Positions 29,507-36,877 of a stretch of DNA of 42,272 nucleotides are shown piece after piece (within the stretch, counting starts at the first letter, position 1; each line of letters opens with the position of its first letter). Origin of the DNA: Burkholderia anthina (GTDB lineage: Bacteria > Pseudomonadota > Gammaproteobacteria > Burkholderiales > Burkholderiaceae); the NCBI RefSeq assembly GCF_902498995.1, contig NZ_CABVLY010000042.1, positions 1 to 42,272 on the forward strand, read 5' to 3'. Made by a program: the position numbers and the translations under genes. The notes below the pieces were generated by a model. It saw only the letters and a list, made by a program, of their open reading frames with translations, made no database searches and had not been told where the DNA came from.

Positions 29507-30583
29507 TTGAAGCTGCACACTTTCGCGACCGACCTCACTGATCCGCGCGCGCGCGGCCGCCGCATCGGCGAGCAGTTCGCGGCGGAGATCCGCGAGACGG
29601 TCGCGCGCTACCTCGCGTTCTTTCCGAAGCTCGGCATCGCGCCGCAGCGCGCGCGGGAGATCGGCGAGGCGAGCCTCGCGTCGCTCGGGGCGTGGTGCCC
29701 CGCGCTGGCCGACGAGATCGATGCGATCGCGGACGGCGTCGACCTGCCGCGCTGGCAGTTCGCGTGCCTGAACGCGCGCACCGAGATTCTCGCCACGGCG
29801 CCCGCATCGGCCGAAGGCGAATGCTCGACGACCGTCTACGCACCGGCCGGCCCCGACGCGCCGCGCACGCTGCAGACGTGGGACTGGCACGACAGCCTCG
29901 CGCCGCAAGGTTTGCTGATGCAGTTCGGCACGCGGCACGGCCGCACCGTGAAGCTGTTCTCCGAATTCGGGATGCTCGCGAAGCTCGGCGTGAACAGCGC
30001 GGGGCTGGGGCTGCACTTCAACATCCTGCACCACGCGAGCGACAACGACAGTGCGGGCGTGCCGGTGCACGCGATCGCGCGGCGCATGCTCGAAGAAGCG
30101 ACGACGGTACAGGACGCGATCGACCTCGCGCGCAGCGCGCGCGTGAGCGCGTCGACGGTGCTGACGGTGTTCACGCGACAGGACGGGCATCCGCGCGCGG
30201 CGAGCATCGAGCTGAGCCCGTCGGGTGTCGGTGTGGTCGTGCCGCGTCCGGACGGCTGGCTGCTGCATACGAACCACTTCCTCGATCGTGCGTTGAGCGG
30301 CGGCGAATGCATGCCGGACAGCTCGACGACGCACGAGCGTTTCGCGCACCTGAACGATGTGGTGACGGGGATGACGAGCGCCGACGTGCGCGAGCGTGCG
30401 GCGGCGATGTGCGGCGCGGCCGGCGACCAGGCGGTGGTGTGTTTCCATCCGGACCTGTCGATGCCCGACACCGAGCGCTGGGAAACGCTGCTGACGGTCG
30501 GTATCGATACCGACGCCTGCGCGCTCGACTACGCGGCGGGCAATCCGCACGACCTCGCGCGCGACGGGTTCCAGCGGTTCTGA
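29507..30583 (+). CDS. C45-type Ntn hydrolase (acyl-CoA:6-aminopenicillanate acyltransferase-like)
   Basis: A 358-residue protein starting at TTG 29507, 6 nt after AGGAGAA; no ATG fits as well. It matches the C45 autoproteolytic fold: an N-terminal helical prodomain (GRRIGEQFAAEIRETVARYLAFF), CLNARTEIL at 87-95 and EGECSTTVYAP, in which Cys106 would become the N-terminal nucleophile after self-cleavage. LQTWDWHD, MLAKLGVNSAGLGLHFN and TNHFLD are further family blocks. Relatives cleave or transfer acyl groups on amides such as isopenicillin, bile salts or N-acyl amines. There is no signal peptide, so it acts in the cytoplasm. Its place after PotF-like and DUF3138 genes suggests deacylation of an imported N-acyl amine; this is inference. 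A strong terminator follows. Confidence 0.8.
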   Translation: MKLHTFATDLTDPRARGRRIGEQFAAEIRETVARYLAFFPKLGIAPQRAREIGEASLASLGAWCPALADEIDAIADGVDLPRWQFACLNARTEILATAPASAEGECSTTVYAPAGPDAPRTLQTWDWHDSLAPQGLLMQFGTRHGRTVKLFSEFGMLAKLGVNSAGLGLHFNILHHASDNDSAGVPVHAIARRMLEEATTVQDAIDLARSARVSASTVLTVFTRQDGHPRAASIELSPSGVGVVVPRPDGWLLHTNHFLDRALSGGECMPDSSTTHERFAHLNDVVTGMTSADVRERAAAMCGAAGDQAVVCFHPDLSMPDTERWETLLTVGIDTDACALDYAAGNPHDLARDGFQRF

Positions 30584-30603
30584 TTCGCGGATGGTGGGGA
30601 GAA

Positions 30604-30629
30604 CGGTGCGGCACGCGCGTGCCGCACCG
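30604..30629. terminator. bidirectional terminator between C45 gene and MFS gene
   Basis: A 26-bp perfectly self-complementary sequence (half-site CGGTGCGGCACGC) fills the 54-bp gap between two convergent stop codons and is followed by GTTT on the plus strand. It would form a stable GC-rich hairpin in either transcript. Confidence 0.65.
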
Positions 30630-30637
30630 GTTTGCAC

Positions 30638-32023
30638 TCAGGCGTCGATGCGCTCGACCTTGCCGACCAGCAGCCCGTACGACAGGCTGCCGGCGAGCGC
30701 CATCGCGGCGATGTAGGTGATCGCGCGCGAGAAGTCGGCGCCGTCGACGAGCAGCCCGATCACGATCGGCGTCGCGATCGCGGACAGGTTGCCGATCAGG
30801 TTGAACATGCCGCCCGTGAGGCCGAGCAGCCGCGCGGGCGCGAGCCCCGACACGAGCGACCACGTGATCGACGCGAAGCCGTTGCCGAAGAACGCGATCG
30901 TCATGAACGCGATCACCCAGCCGGTCGAGCTCACGTAGTTCGCACCGATGATGCAGGTCGAGATCAGCAGCCCCGAGATGATCGGCAGCTTGCGCGCGAA
31001 ACCCTGCGATGCGCCGCGGCGCATCAGCCAGTCCGACAGCAGGCCCGAGCACAGCACGCCGACGAACGCGGCGAGAAACGGCAGCGACGCGAGAAAGCCC
31101 GACTTGATGAAGTCCATTCCGCGATACTTCACGAGATAGGTCGGGAACCACGTGAGGAAGAACCACAGCGTCGAGTTCAGCGCGAACTGCCCGAGATAGA
31201 TGCCCCACAGCTTGCGCCGGCCGAGCACGACGCCGAGGTCGCGCCACGTCGACGGCGTGCGTTCGCTGCGCGCGGCGATGCGGTCCTCGAGATCGACGAG
31301 GCCGCCACCGTCGCGGATCAGCGCGATCTCCGCGGCGTTGACGCCGGGGAACGCACGTGGCTCGCGATACACCGCATACCAGATCGCGGCCCACGCGATG
31401 CCCACGATGCCGGTCGCGACGAACACCATGTGCCAGCCGAGATGCACCTGCAGCCACGCGAGCACGGGCGTGAGGAACGCGAGGCCGACGAACTGCCCGG
31501 ACGTATAGCCGCCGATCGCGCTGGCGCGCTCGCGGGTCGGGAACCACGTCGTCACCACGCGGTTGTTGATCGGGTAGGCCGGCGCTTCGAGCGCACCCAC
31601 CGCGAGACGCAACACGATCAGCCCGACGAACGAACCGGCGAAGCCGAGCAGCAGCGTCGCGGCCGACCACAGGGCGAGCGCGCCGGCATACAGCACGCGC
31701 GGCGACACCTTGTCGACGAGCCAGCCGCCGGGGATCTGCATCAATGCATAGGTCCAGCCGAACGCGGAGAACACGAGGCCCGCGCGAACCGGATCGATGT
31801 TCAGCTCCTTGAACAGCGCGGGCGCGGCGATCGACAGGTTGCTGCGGTCGAGATAGTTGATCACGACCGTGACGAACAGCAGGATCAGGATCAGCAGGCG
31901 CTTGCGGCTCGGCGGCGCGGTAAAGGCGGCAGCGGTCGCGCGGGCGGCGGAATCTGCGGCGCCGCCGCGCGTGCGCGGCTGTTCCGGCGGATTGGCGTGG
32001 GTGCGTGACGCGGATTGGGCCAC
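30638..32023 (-). CDS. MFS transporter, anion:cation symporter family
   Basis: A 461-residue, 12-helix transporter. After a hydrophilic N-terminal 40 residues comes LLILILLFVTVVINYLDRSNLSIAAPAL, the signature opening of the ACS family (GudP, DgoT, ExuT). GWTYALMQIPGGWLVDKVSPR is the loop 2-3 motif, and LEAPAYPINNRVVTTWFPTRERASAIG is also typical. Members import organic anions such as sugar acids, phthalate or allantoate together with protons or sodium. Here it closes the amine island and faces it convergently. A promoter-like TTGACG/TAACGT pair and a 15-bp palindrome lie upstream. The true substrate is unknown. Confidence 0.9.
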   Translation of the reverse strand: MAQSASRTHANPPEQPRTRGGAADSAARATAAAFTAPPSRKRLLILILLFVTVVINYLDRSNLSIAAPALFKELNIDPVRAGLVFSAFGWTYALMQIPGGWLVDKVSPRVLYAGALALWSAATLLLGFAGSFVGLIVLRLAVGALEAPAYPINNRVVTTWFPTRERASAIGGYTSGQFVGLAFLTPVLAWLQVHLGWHMVFVATGIVGIAWAAIWYAVYREPRAFPGVNAAEIALIRDGGGLVDLEDRIAARSERTPSTWRDLGVVLGRRKLWGIYLGQFALNSTLWFFLTWFPTYLVKYRGMDFIKSGFLASLPFLAAFVGVLCSGLLSDWLMRRGASQGFARKLPIISGLLISTCIIGANYVSSTGWVIAFMTIAFFGNGFASITWSLVSGLAPARLLGLTGGMFNLIGNLSAIATPIVIGLLVDGADFSRAITYIAAMALAGSLSYGLLVGKVERIDA

Positions 32024-32095
32024 GGTCGTCTCCTGTGTTCTGTGCCGGCCTGCACCCGCGTGGCGGGGCGGCCGTATCCAATGGCATTGGGGCGA

Positions 32096-32154
32096 ACGTT
32101 AGAGCCGTGCAACGAAGCGCGTCAACATTTGGACAGGCATCCCTATTAATGGGA
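32096..32154 (-). promoter_or_regulatory. promoter and palindrome upstream of the ACS-type MFS gene
   Basis: On the minus strand TTGACG (32125-32120), 18 bp and TAACGT (32101-32096) form a sigma-70-like promoter about 70 bp before the start at 32023. Just upstream lies the near-perfect dyad TCCCTATTAATGGGA (32140-32154), AT-rich in its centre, a possible activator or repressor site. Confidence 0.4.
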
Positions 32155-32222
32155 CGCTTTGCACTCAATATGTGGGAAAGCCGCGTGAGCGTGTGGGATT
32201 TTGCCGTCCGGACTGCCGTGCG

Positions 32223-32810
32223 CTATTTGCCGCGTTCGACGAACGTGGCGCCGTCGTAGCGATATTCGCGCGTCGCGGGGCCCGCATGGCCGATGTAAGT
32301 CCACGCGATTCTGAAACCCGGCGGATCGTCGCGCCACGCGATCGCGCCGTACGGCGACCGGTTGTTCACGTCGGTGTCGAGCGATATGTCGTTCAGGCAG
32401 CTTTGCACCGGCATCGCGTAGCGCGAGGTCGCGACGTTCCCGCTGACCTGGAGTGCGTACAGCGTGCCTTCCTCGCCGGCGCCGCAGTAACCCATCGGGT
32501 TGTCGCTCGACGATTGATTGACGACGACCAGGACGAACTCTTTCCCGTCGATGACTTTCGAGCTCGCCGACGGGAAGCCGATGCTCGACGCCGACGCGAC
32601 GGCCCGACGCAGGGCTGTTGGCAAGCGCACCGTGGACGTGCGGTGATGTGCGGCATCGATCTCCACCAGGCGTTTTCCGTCCTGTTGCAGTTCGTGCCCG
32701 CTGGATAGCCGGACCGACGCAGGCGCGTCGGTGTCGGCGAATGCGCTCGCGGCAACGGCGATGGTGGCGGCGCAGACGCACCACTTCGTCAGCGAAGATG
32801 TAGCCCACAT
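32223..32810 (-). CDS. hypothetical exported protein
   Basis: A 195-residue protein of no recognised family. The start at 32810 follows AGGAA by 7 nt. A signal peptide is clear (WCVCAATIAVAASAFA, cut near residue 25). The mature part is mixed beta with no catalytic motif I can identify. It contains two Cys residues (MGYCGAGEEGTLYA and VQSCLNDISLD) that could form a disulfide in the periplasm. A GATFVERGK tail ends the protein. It is third in a minus-strand run with the genes at 32865 and 33758, 54 bp after the former, and could share their role. Confidence 0.75.
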   Translation of the reverse strand: MWATSSLTKWCVCAATIAVAASAFADTDAPASVRLSSGHELQQDGKRLVEIDAAHHRTSTVRLPTALRRAVASASSIGFPSASSKVIDGKEFVLVVVNQSSSDNPMGYCGAGEEGTLYALQVSGNVATSRYAMPVQSCLNDISLDTDVNNRSPYGAIAWRDDPPGFRIAWTYIGHAGPATREYRYDGATFVERGK

Positions 32811-32864
32811 GGAAAATTCCTGAATGCCTTCGGCGATGGCGCTCGTCCGGACCCGCCCGTAAAG

Positions 32865-33722
32865 CTAGCGGACTGCCTCCTTCGCCGCGACCCACCCCTG
32901 CGCCGTGCCGCCGCGCGGATTGCGGTACAGCACCTTCAGCCACTGGAAATCGGCACTCGCATCGACCAGTTCCAGCGTATCGCCCGCGACGACGTAGCGG
33001 CGCGTCGGCGCATCGTTCATCGCGTCGTGCAGCGGCAGGCGCGCCGGGCGCACCTTGAACGTGACCTTGCCGCCGCCGTACGCATCGGGGCGGCGCGAGA
33101 CGCGCTTGCCGTGCTCGTCGTAGGTCAGCAGCATCGACGACGGGCCCGAGTCGCCGTCGAGCAGGTCGCGAAGATCGTCGGGAATCGCTTCGCTTGCCTG
33201 ATAGAGATACATCCTGCCGTTGCCGTCGAAACGATACGCATCGGTGTACCAGATCGGGCCGCCGCGGCACGAACTGTACAGCGTGCGCTCCTTCGGTTTC
33301 GCCTGCACGTTGATCAGGTCGTCGCAGTTGCCGTGCGGCATGTCGGCGGCCGGCATTTTCAGCGGCTCGAACTGCTGGCGTGCGGCGTCGTACGGAAAGA
33401 TGCCGTAGCGCTCGTTGACCATTCCGAGCAGCGCGTGCGCGGCGAGATCGCGGTGGCCGTCGAAGTTGTAGTCGTCCGACGCGAGCCGGTAATGGCCTTC
33501 CTCGTCGGTGACGCCGACGTCGAGCGTCTGCGTTTTCCCGCCCGGCAGGAAGCGGATCGTGACGCGCGTGCCGTCCGCGTGTTCGACGCGGGCCGTGACG
33601 GTGTCGTCGACCTTGAACGTGAGCAGCGGTTTGGCCGCATGCGCGGCGGCAATCGACGCGCAGCACGCGATCAGCAGCGCGCAATGGCGGAGAAGCGGTT
33701 GGATTCGCAAGATGGGTGTCAT
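32865..33722 (-). CDS. exported protein, possibly XAC2610-related, with an SH3-like C-terminus
   Basis: A 285-residue exported protein with a signal peptide ending SIAAAHAA. The first mature domain (about 30-200) has VTIRFLPGGKTQTLDVG and DYNFDGHRDLAAH. That Asn/Asp-rich turn is the calcium-type loop found in XAC2610-type proteins; in Xanthomonas XAC2610 is a periplasmic inhibitor protecting against a lysozyme-like secreted effector. The last 60 residues (RRYVVAGDTLELVDASADFQWLKVLY, then GWVAAKE) read as a bacterial SH3-like domain, which often binds cell-wall peptides. The XAC2610 link rests on this one motif and on domain order. No effector gene is visible nearby. Confidence 0.62.
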   Translation of the reverse strand: MTPILRIQPLLRHCALLIACCASIAAAHAAKPLLTFKVDDTVTARVEHADGTRVTIRFLPGGKTQTLDVGVTDEEGHYRLASDDYNFDGHRDLAAHALLGMVNERYGIFPYDAARQQFEPLKMPAADMPHGNCDDLINVQAKPKERTLYSSCRGGPIWYTDAYRFDGNGRMYLYQASEAIPDDLRDLLDGDSGPSSMLLTYDEHGKRVSRRPDAYGGGKVTFKVRPARLPLHDAMNDAPTRRYVVAGDTLELVDASADFQWLKVLYRNPRGGTAQGWVAAKEAVR

Positions 33723-33757
33723 GAGCGGCGTGCCGGCGCGTGGAGGGAGTGGCCGGC

Positions 33758-34126
33758 TTACGCGCTTGCGCTGTCGTCGCGATAGCCGCGCTTGCCGTCG
33801 AAGATTTCCTTCAGCGCGGCGCGCAGCACGACGGGGTCGTGCTCGCCGGGCGCGAGATGGATCACGTAATGCGTATTGCCGTCCAGCTGCGCGGCGGTGC
33901 GCTCATCGAGCTCGACTTCGATCGTGTCGCCCGTCAGGCGTACCGCCAGATCCTTCACGTGCGCGGTGAGCTGGTCGTGCACCATCACCTCGATCGACGC
34001 TTCCTCCGGAAAGCGCAGCAGCGAGAAGCAATAGTCTTGCCGCGCGTCGTGGCAATAGATGTTCGCGCAGCTTTCGTCGTCGTCGATGTCGGAGGTGGCC
34101 GCGCCGACGGTGGCGTGTAGTTCCAT
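33758..34126 (-). CDS. small hypothetical cytoplasmic protein (Imm10-like?)
   Basis: A 122-residue acidic protein. ATG 34126 follows GGAG. MELHATVGAATSDIDDDESC opens it; the core has ANIYCHDARQDYCFSLLRFP, then VMVHDQLTAHVKDLAVRLTG and IEVELDERTAAQLDG, and the end is KRGYRDDSASA. The charge, size and strand pattern vaguely recall Imm10 immunity proteins, which neutralise contact-dependent or secreted toxins, but the match is too loose to rely on. It heads the three-gene minus-strand run, with 35 bp to the next gene, and stands 22 bp after the HxlR gene stop, so it may also be read from the HxlR promoter. Confidence 0.6.
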   Translation of the reverse strand: MELHATVGAATSDIDDDESCANIYCHDARQDYCFSLLRFPEEASIEVMVHDQLTAHVKDLAVRLTGDTIEVELDERTAAQLDGNTHYVIHLAPGEHDPVVLRAALKEIFDGKRGYRDDSASA

Positions 34127-34148
34127 GATGTGTCTCCAGGCATGGGGG

Positions 34149-34526
34149 TTATCGGAGCAGGCCGGCTTCGGCTTCGATCGCGTCGGGCGTCGCGCGCGCA
34201 TCGCATTGCGCATCGCGCGCCTTCAGCCACAGCCCGAATTCGCGCATGACTTCGACGACGGGCCGCAGCCGGTCGCCGTCCGCGGTCAGATCGTACTCGA
34301 CGCGCACCGGCACTTCCGGATACACGGTGCGCCGCACGAAGCCGGCGTCTTCGAGCGCGCGCAGATCGAGTGTCAGCATCCGCTGCGAGATGCCCGGCAT
34401 GTCGCGGCGCAGGTCGCTGAAGCGCTTCGGCCCGTCGAGCAGGTACGACACGAGCAGCAGCCGCCAGCGACCGCCGAGCATGCGCATCGCTTCTTCCACG
34501 GAACATCCTGTCGCACTCGTTTTCAT
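34149..34526 (-). CDS. HxlR family transcriptional regulator
   Basis: A 125-residue winged-helix regulator. The HxlR signature is complete: TGCSVEEAMRMLGGRWRLLLVSYLLDGPKRFSDLRRDMPGIS in shape, then RMLTLDLRALEDAGFVRR and the wing RVEYDLTADGDRLRPVV. Cys8 lies at the place of the conserved N-terminal Cys that senses electrophiles or oxidants in some members. It is divergent from the glutathione S-transferase gene with 135 bp between starts, a usual arrangement in which HxlR represses the detoxification gene until a quinone, aldehyde or oxidant appears. That role is inferred. Confidence 0.9.
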   Translation of the reverse strand: MKTSATGCSVEEAMRMLGGRWRLLLVSYLLDGPKRFSDLRRDMPGISQRMLTLDLRALEDAGFVRRTVYPEVPVRVEYDLTADGDRLRPVVEVMREFGLWLKARDAQCDARATPDAIEAEAGLLR

Positions 34527-34661
34527 GCTGCTGACCCTGGTCGGTAACTTTTTTGTGGCTACGGCACAAACGACTGCCGTCTTCTCATCGCTGCGTCGAT
34601 GCGAGATATTAGCGCCCGCGTCGCGGCGAATCGAGATACGAACCTCCAACGAAGGAAACGC

Positions 34662-35300
34662 ATGAAGCTCTACCACGCTCCCGGCAGCTGTTCGCAGGCG
34701 ATTCGCATCGTGCTGCGCGAAGTGAATCTCGACGCGCGGATCGTCACGGTCGATGCGCGCAAGCATCGGATCGACGACGGCCGCGACTACTACGACGTCA
34801 ACGCACTCGGCTACGTGCCGCTGCTCGAACTCGACGACGGCACGATGCTGCGCGAAGGCCCGGTGATCGCGCAGTATCTCGCGGATCGGCGCCCGGAAGC
34901 GGGGCTCGCGCCCGCGTACGGCACGCTCGCCCGCTACCGGCTGATGGAATGGCTGAACTTCCTCGGCACCGAAATCCACAAGGGCTTCATTCCGCTGCTG
35001 TATGCGGTGCAGGCAGGGCAGTACGTCGAGCCGGCGCGGCAAAAGCTCGACGGCCGCTTCGTGTGGATCGACCGGCAACTCGACGGCAACCTGTACCTCG
35101 CGGGCGAGACGTTCACGATCGCCGATGCGTATCTGTTCGCGCTGACGGGCTGGGGCAAGGCCGACTGGATGCGCTCGGTGTACAACGCGGATATCGACCT
35201 GAGCCGGCATGCGAACCTGCGCGCATGGTACGAGCGCGTGCGGGCGCGGCCGGCCGTGCAGCATGTGCTGCAGGCCGACGCGCGACCGAACGCGTCCTGA
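34662..35300 (+). CDS. glutathione S-transferase
   Basis: A 212-residue cytosolic GST. GAAGGAAA precedes ATG 34662. The thioredoxin-like N-domain begins KLYHAPGSCSQAIRIVLREV, with the Cys/Ser pair at the activation position of beta-class bacterial GSTs, and holds YVPLLELDDGTMLREGPVIAQYLAD (cis-Pro and glutathione gamma-glutamyl contacts). The helical C-domain has LYLAGETFTIADAYLFALTGW, the folding N-capping box. It conjugates or reduces toxic electrophiles with glutathione. Divergent HxlR is the likely regulator, and the exchanger gene converges on it 33 bp after its stop. Confidence 0.93.
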   Translation: MKLYHAPGSCSQAIRIVLREVNLDARIVTVDARKHRIDDGRDYYDVNALGYVPLLELDDGTMLREGPVIAQYLADRRPEAGLAPAYGTLARYRLMEWLNFLGTEIHKGFIPLLYAVQAGQYVEPARQKLDGRFVWIDRQLDGNLYLAGETFTIADAYLFALTGWGKADWMRSVYNADIDLSRHANLRAWYERVRARPAVQHVLQADARPNAS

Positions 35301-35333
35301 TGCGCCGGACACGCTCGACGGGATTCAGCGCAT

Positions 35334-36344
35334 TCAGCGCGTCAGCGTCACGAACAGATAGCCGGCATACGCAACCCCGTTCGCCAGCAACGCCCCGATC
35401 GCGAGCCCGCGCGCACGCGCATTGACGCGCAGCCAGACCGCCGCCGCGAGCGTGATGACCACGCCGGTCAGCACTTCGGGGCGCGGCTCCCACGGCGTCA
35501 GCATGATGCCGATCGCCGGCAGCAGCGTGCCCTGGAACACCATCGCGCCGGTGATGTTGCCGAATGCGAGCGTGTCCTTGCCGCGGCGGATCCACAGCAC
35601 GCTGTTGACCTTCTCCGGCAATTCGGTTGCGATCGGCACGATGATCAGCGACAGCAGCAGCGCGGAGATGCCGAGCAGGTGCGACACGCCTTCGACGCCG
35701 TGAATGAAGCCCTTCGCGCCGCCGACGAGCAGCGCGACGCCGAGCGCGAGCTGCAGCGCGATGGTCGCCAGGTTGGTCGGCAGCCCGACGCGCGACAGGA
35801 ACATCGCGTGCGGCGCTTCGGTGCCGTGCCCGGCATCGACGAGTTGCGTCGACGCGCGGAACGTCATCACGACGTACAGCACGTAGATGCCGACCAGCAT
35901 CGCGCCGAGCAGCGCGCGAACCGCCCACACGTGATGCGGGACGAACATCGCGACGGTGGCGAGCGCGAACGCGGCGATGAAGTAGTTCAGGTCGCGCACG
36001 AAGCCGGTCCGCTCGGGCGCGATCGCGCCGGTCAGTCCGCGCGAGCGGATCACGGCGAGCGTCATCAGGAAGGTCGTCAGCGTCGCGAGCATCAGCGGCG
36101 CGCCGAGAATCGCGCCGACGCCGATTTCCTCGTTCACCGCCGCGTTCGACGTGCCGCCCGCGAGCGCGAGCAGCGGCACCATCGTTTCGGGCAGCGCAGT
36201 GCCGACGGCCGCGAACAGCGACCCCGTCACGCCTTCGGAAATCTTCAGCCGTTCGCCGAGATGTTCGAGCGCATTCGTGAAGAGTTCGGCGGCGACCAGG
36301 ATGACGATCAGCATGAACGCCAGTTCGACGAGCATCAACGTCAT
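35334..36344 (-). CDS. CaCA-family cation exchanger, probable manganese exporter
   Basis: A 336-residue inner-membrane protein with about ten helices in two inverted halves. Each half has the sodium/calcium exchanger alpha repeat: GSLFAAVGTALPETMVPLLALAGG (about 41-64) and LIIVPIATELPEKVNSVLWI; the Glu of LPE in each repeat binds the cation. It would export calcium or another divalent cation in exchange for protons or sodium. A yybP-ykoY riboswitch, which senses manganese in characterised cases, lies in its leader, so manganese export is the best inference. The ribosome site GGAGG is inside a small hairpin, TGCGG-AGGTG-CCGCA, and an upstream ORF stops at its start codon (ATGA). Both suggest translational control. 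Confidence 0.88.
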   Translation of the reverse strand: MTLMLVELAFMLIVILVAAELFTNALEHLGERLKISEGVTGSLFAAVGTALPETMVPLLALAGGTSNAAVNEEIGVGAILGAPLMLATLTTFLMTLAVIRSRGLTGAIAPERTGFVRDLNYFIAAFALATVAMFVPHHVWAVRALLGAMLVGIYVLYVVMTFRASTQLVDAGHGTEAPHAMFLSRVGLPTNLATIALQLALGVALLVGGAKGFIHGVEGVSHLLGISALLLSLIIVPIATELPEKVNSVLWIRRGKDTLAFGNITGAMVFQGTLLPAIGIMLTPWEPRPEVLTGVVITLAAAVWLRVNARARGLAIGALLANGVAYAGYLFVTLTR

Positions 36345-36409
36345 GCGGCACCTCCGCAGGCAAGCGCGCGGGCTGGGGCGATACGTGAGGGGAAGACCGG
36401 GAGGAACAT
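36341..36409 (-). CDS. possible leader peptide translationally coupled to the exchanger
   Basis: A 22-codon frame, MFLPVFPSRIAPARALACGGAA. Its ATG at 36409 follows GGAG (36418-36415) by 5 nt, and its TGA overlaps the exchanger ATG as ATGA (36344-36341). The exchanger's own ribosome site lies within the frame. An in-frame ATG 13 codons upstream (36448) lies in the segment GATGCGTC, which can pair with the 3' edge of the riboswitch aptamer. Open frames are common in GC-rich DNA, so this may be chance. Confidence 0.35.
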   Translation of the reverse strand: MFLPVFPSRIAPARALACGGAA

Positions 36410-36420
36410 GGGGACTCCGT

Positions 36421-36464
36421 GGTCGGACGTGGACGAACCATGACGCATCTGCCGACGTCCGACC
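36421..36464 (-). promoter_or_regulatory. hairpin of the riboswitch expression platform
   Basis: A perfect 10-bp stem, GGTCGGACGT (36464-36455, transcript sense) with ACGTCCGACC (36430-36421), follows the aptamer. Its 24-nt loop contains GATGCGTC (36449-36442), the exact complement of GACGCATC (36483-36476), which begins in the closing P1 strand of the aptamer. No T tract follows, so an intrinsic terminator is unlikely; control of ribosome access or Rho is more plausible. Confidence 0.55.
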
Positions 36465-36475
36465 TGGAACGACGC

Positions 36476-36588
36476 GATGCGTCGATGGTCTCGCCAGACC
36501 GATTCGGCCGAACGCGCCACGGCCGCAGGCCGAGTGTGTTGACGCGTTCGCTTTCCGGGGATGGAAAGCAGGCTACTCCCCAAAGACG
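36476..36588 (-). ncRNA. yybP-ykoY family manganese riboswitch
   Basis: In transcript sense the element begins CGTCTTTGGGGAGTAGCC (from 36588), containing the family core GGGGAGUAGC. Next are a P2 stem (GCTTTCC with GGAAAGC, 36569-36563 and 36556-36550) and CGCGTCAACACACTCGG, matching the conserved CGUCAACAUACUCGG-type segment. A GC stem, then GGTCTGGCGAGACC (36500-36487), the conserved 3' block, follow. CGTC at the 5' end pairs with GACG at 36483-36480 to close P1. Characterised members bind Mn2+ and raise expression of manganese exporters such as MntP. This one lies 132 nt before the start of a CaCA exchanger on the same strand. Confidence 0.85.
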
Positions 36589-36877
36589 AAGGGCAGTCTA
36601 ATCGAGCCGGATGCTTTCGGCAAGCATGCGAATGCGATCGCGAATCCGGCGCGGCGGCCGACGCCGCGATGCGCATCCACGTTCGCGCGTCGCGCCGCCG
36701 CAATGTGCCGCACGATGGCCGCGACCCGCACAGGCACGCTGCGGCGTGCTCGGCGCGGCGGGTACGCCGGCGTCCGGCAAGCACGGTGCAAATTACATCC
36801 GACTGTCCGTTCATTACCGGAAACTGTCATTAAGCGCCGCTAAGCTTTCGCCACCCTCACAACCGGGATTTCCCGTC
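36589..36877. other. promoter-side spacer between riboswitch and exeM-type gene
   Basis: About 290 bp of divergent spacer. It must hold the minus-strand promoter for the riboswitch transcript and the plus-strand promoter of the nuclease gene. Neither is distinct enough to call. The 60 bp before 36860 are somewhat AT-richer (around CATTACC and GTCATTAAGC), where a nuclease promoter would be expected. No further gene is seen. Confidence 0.4.
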
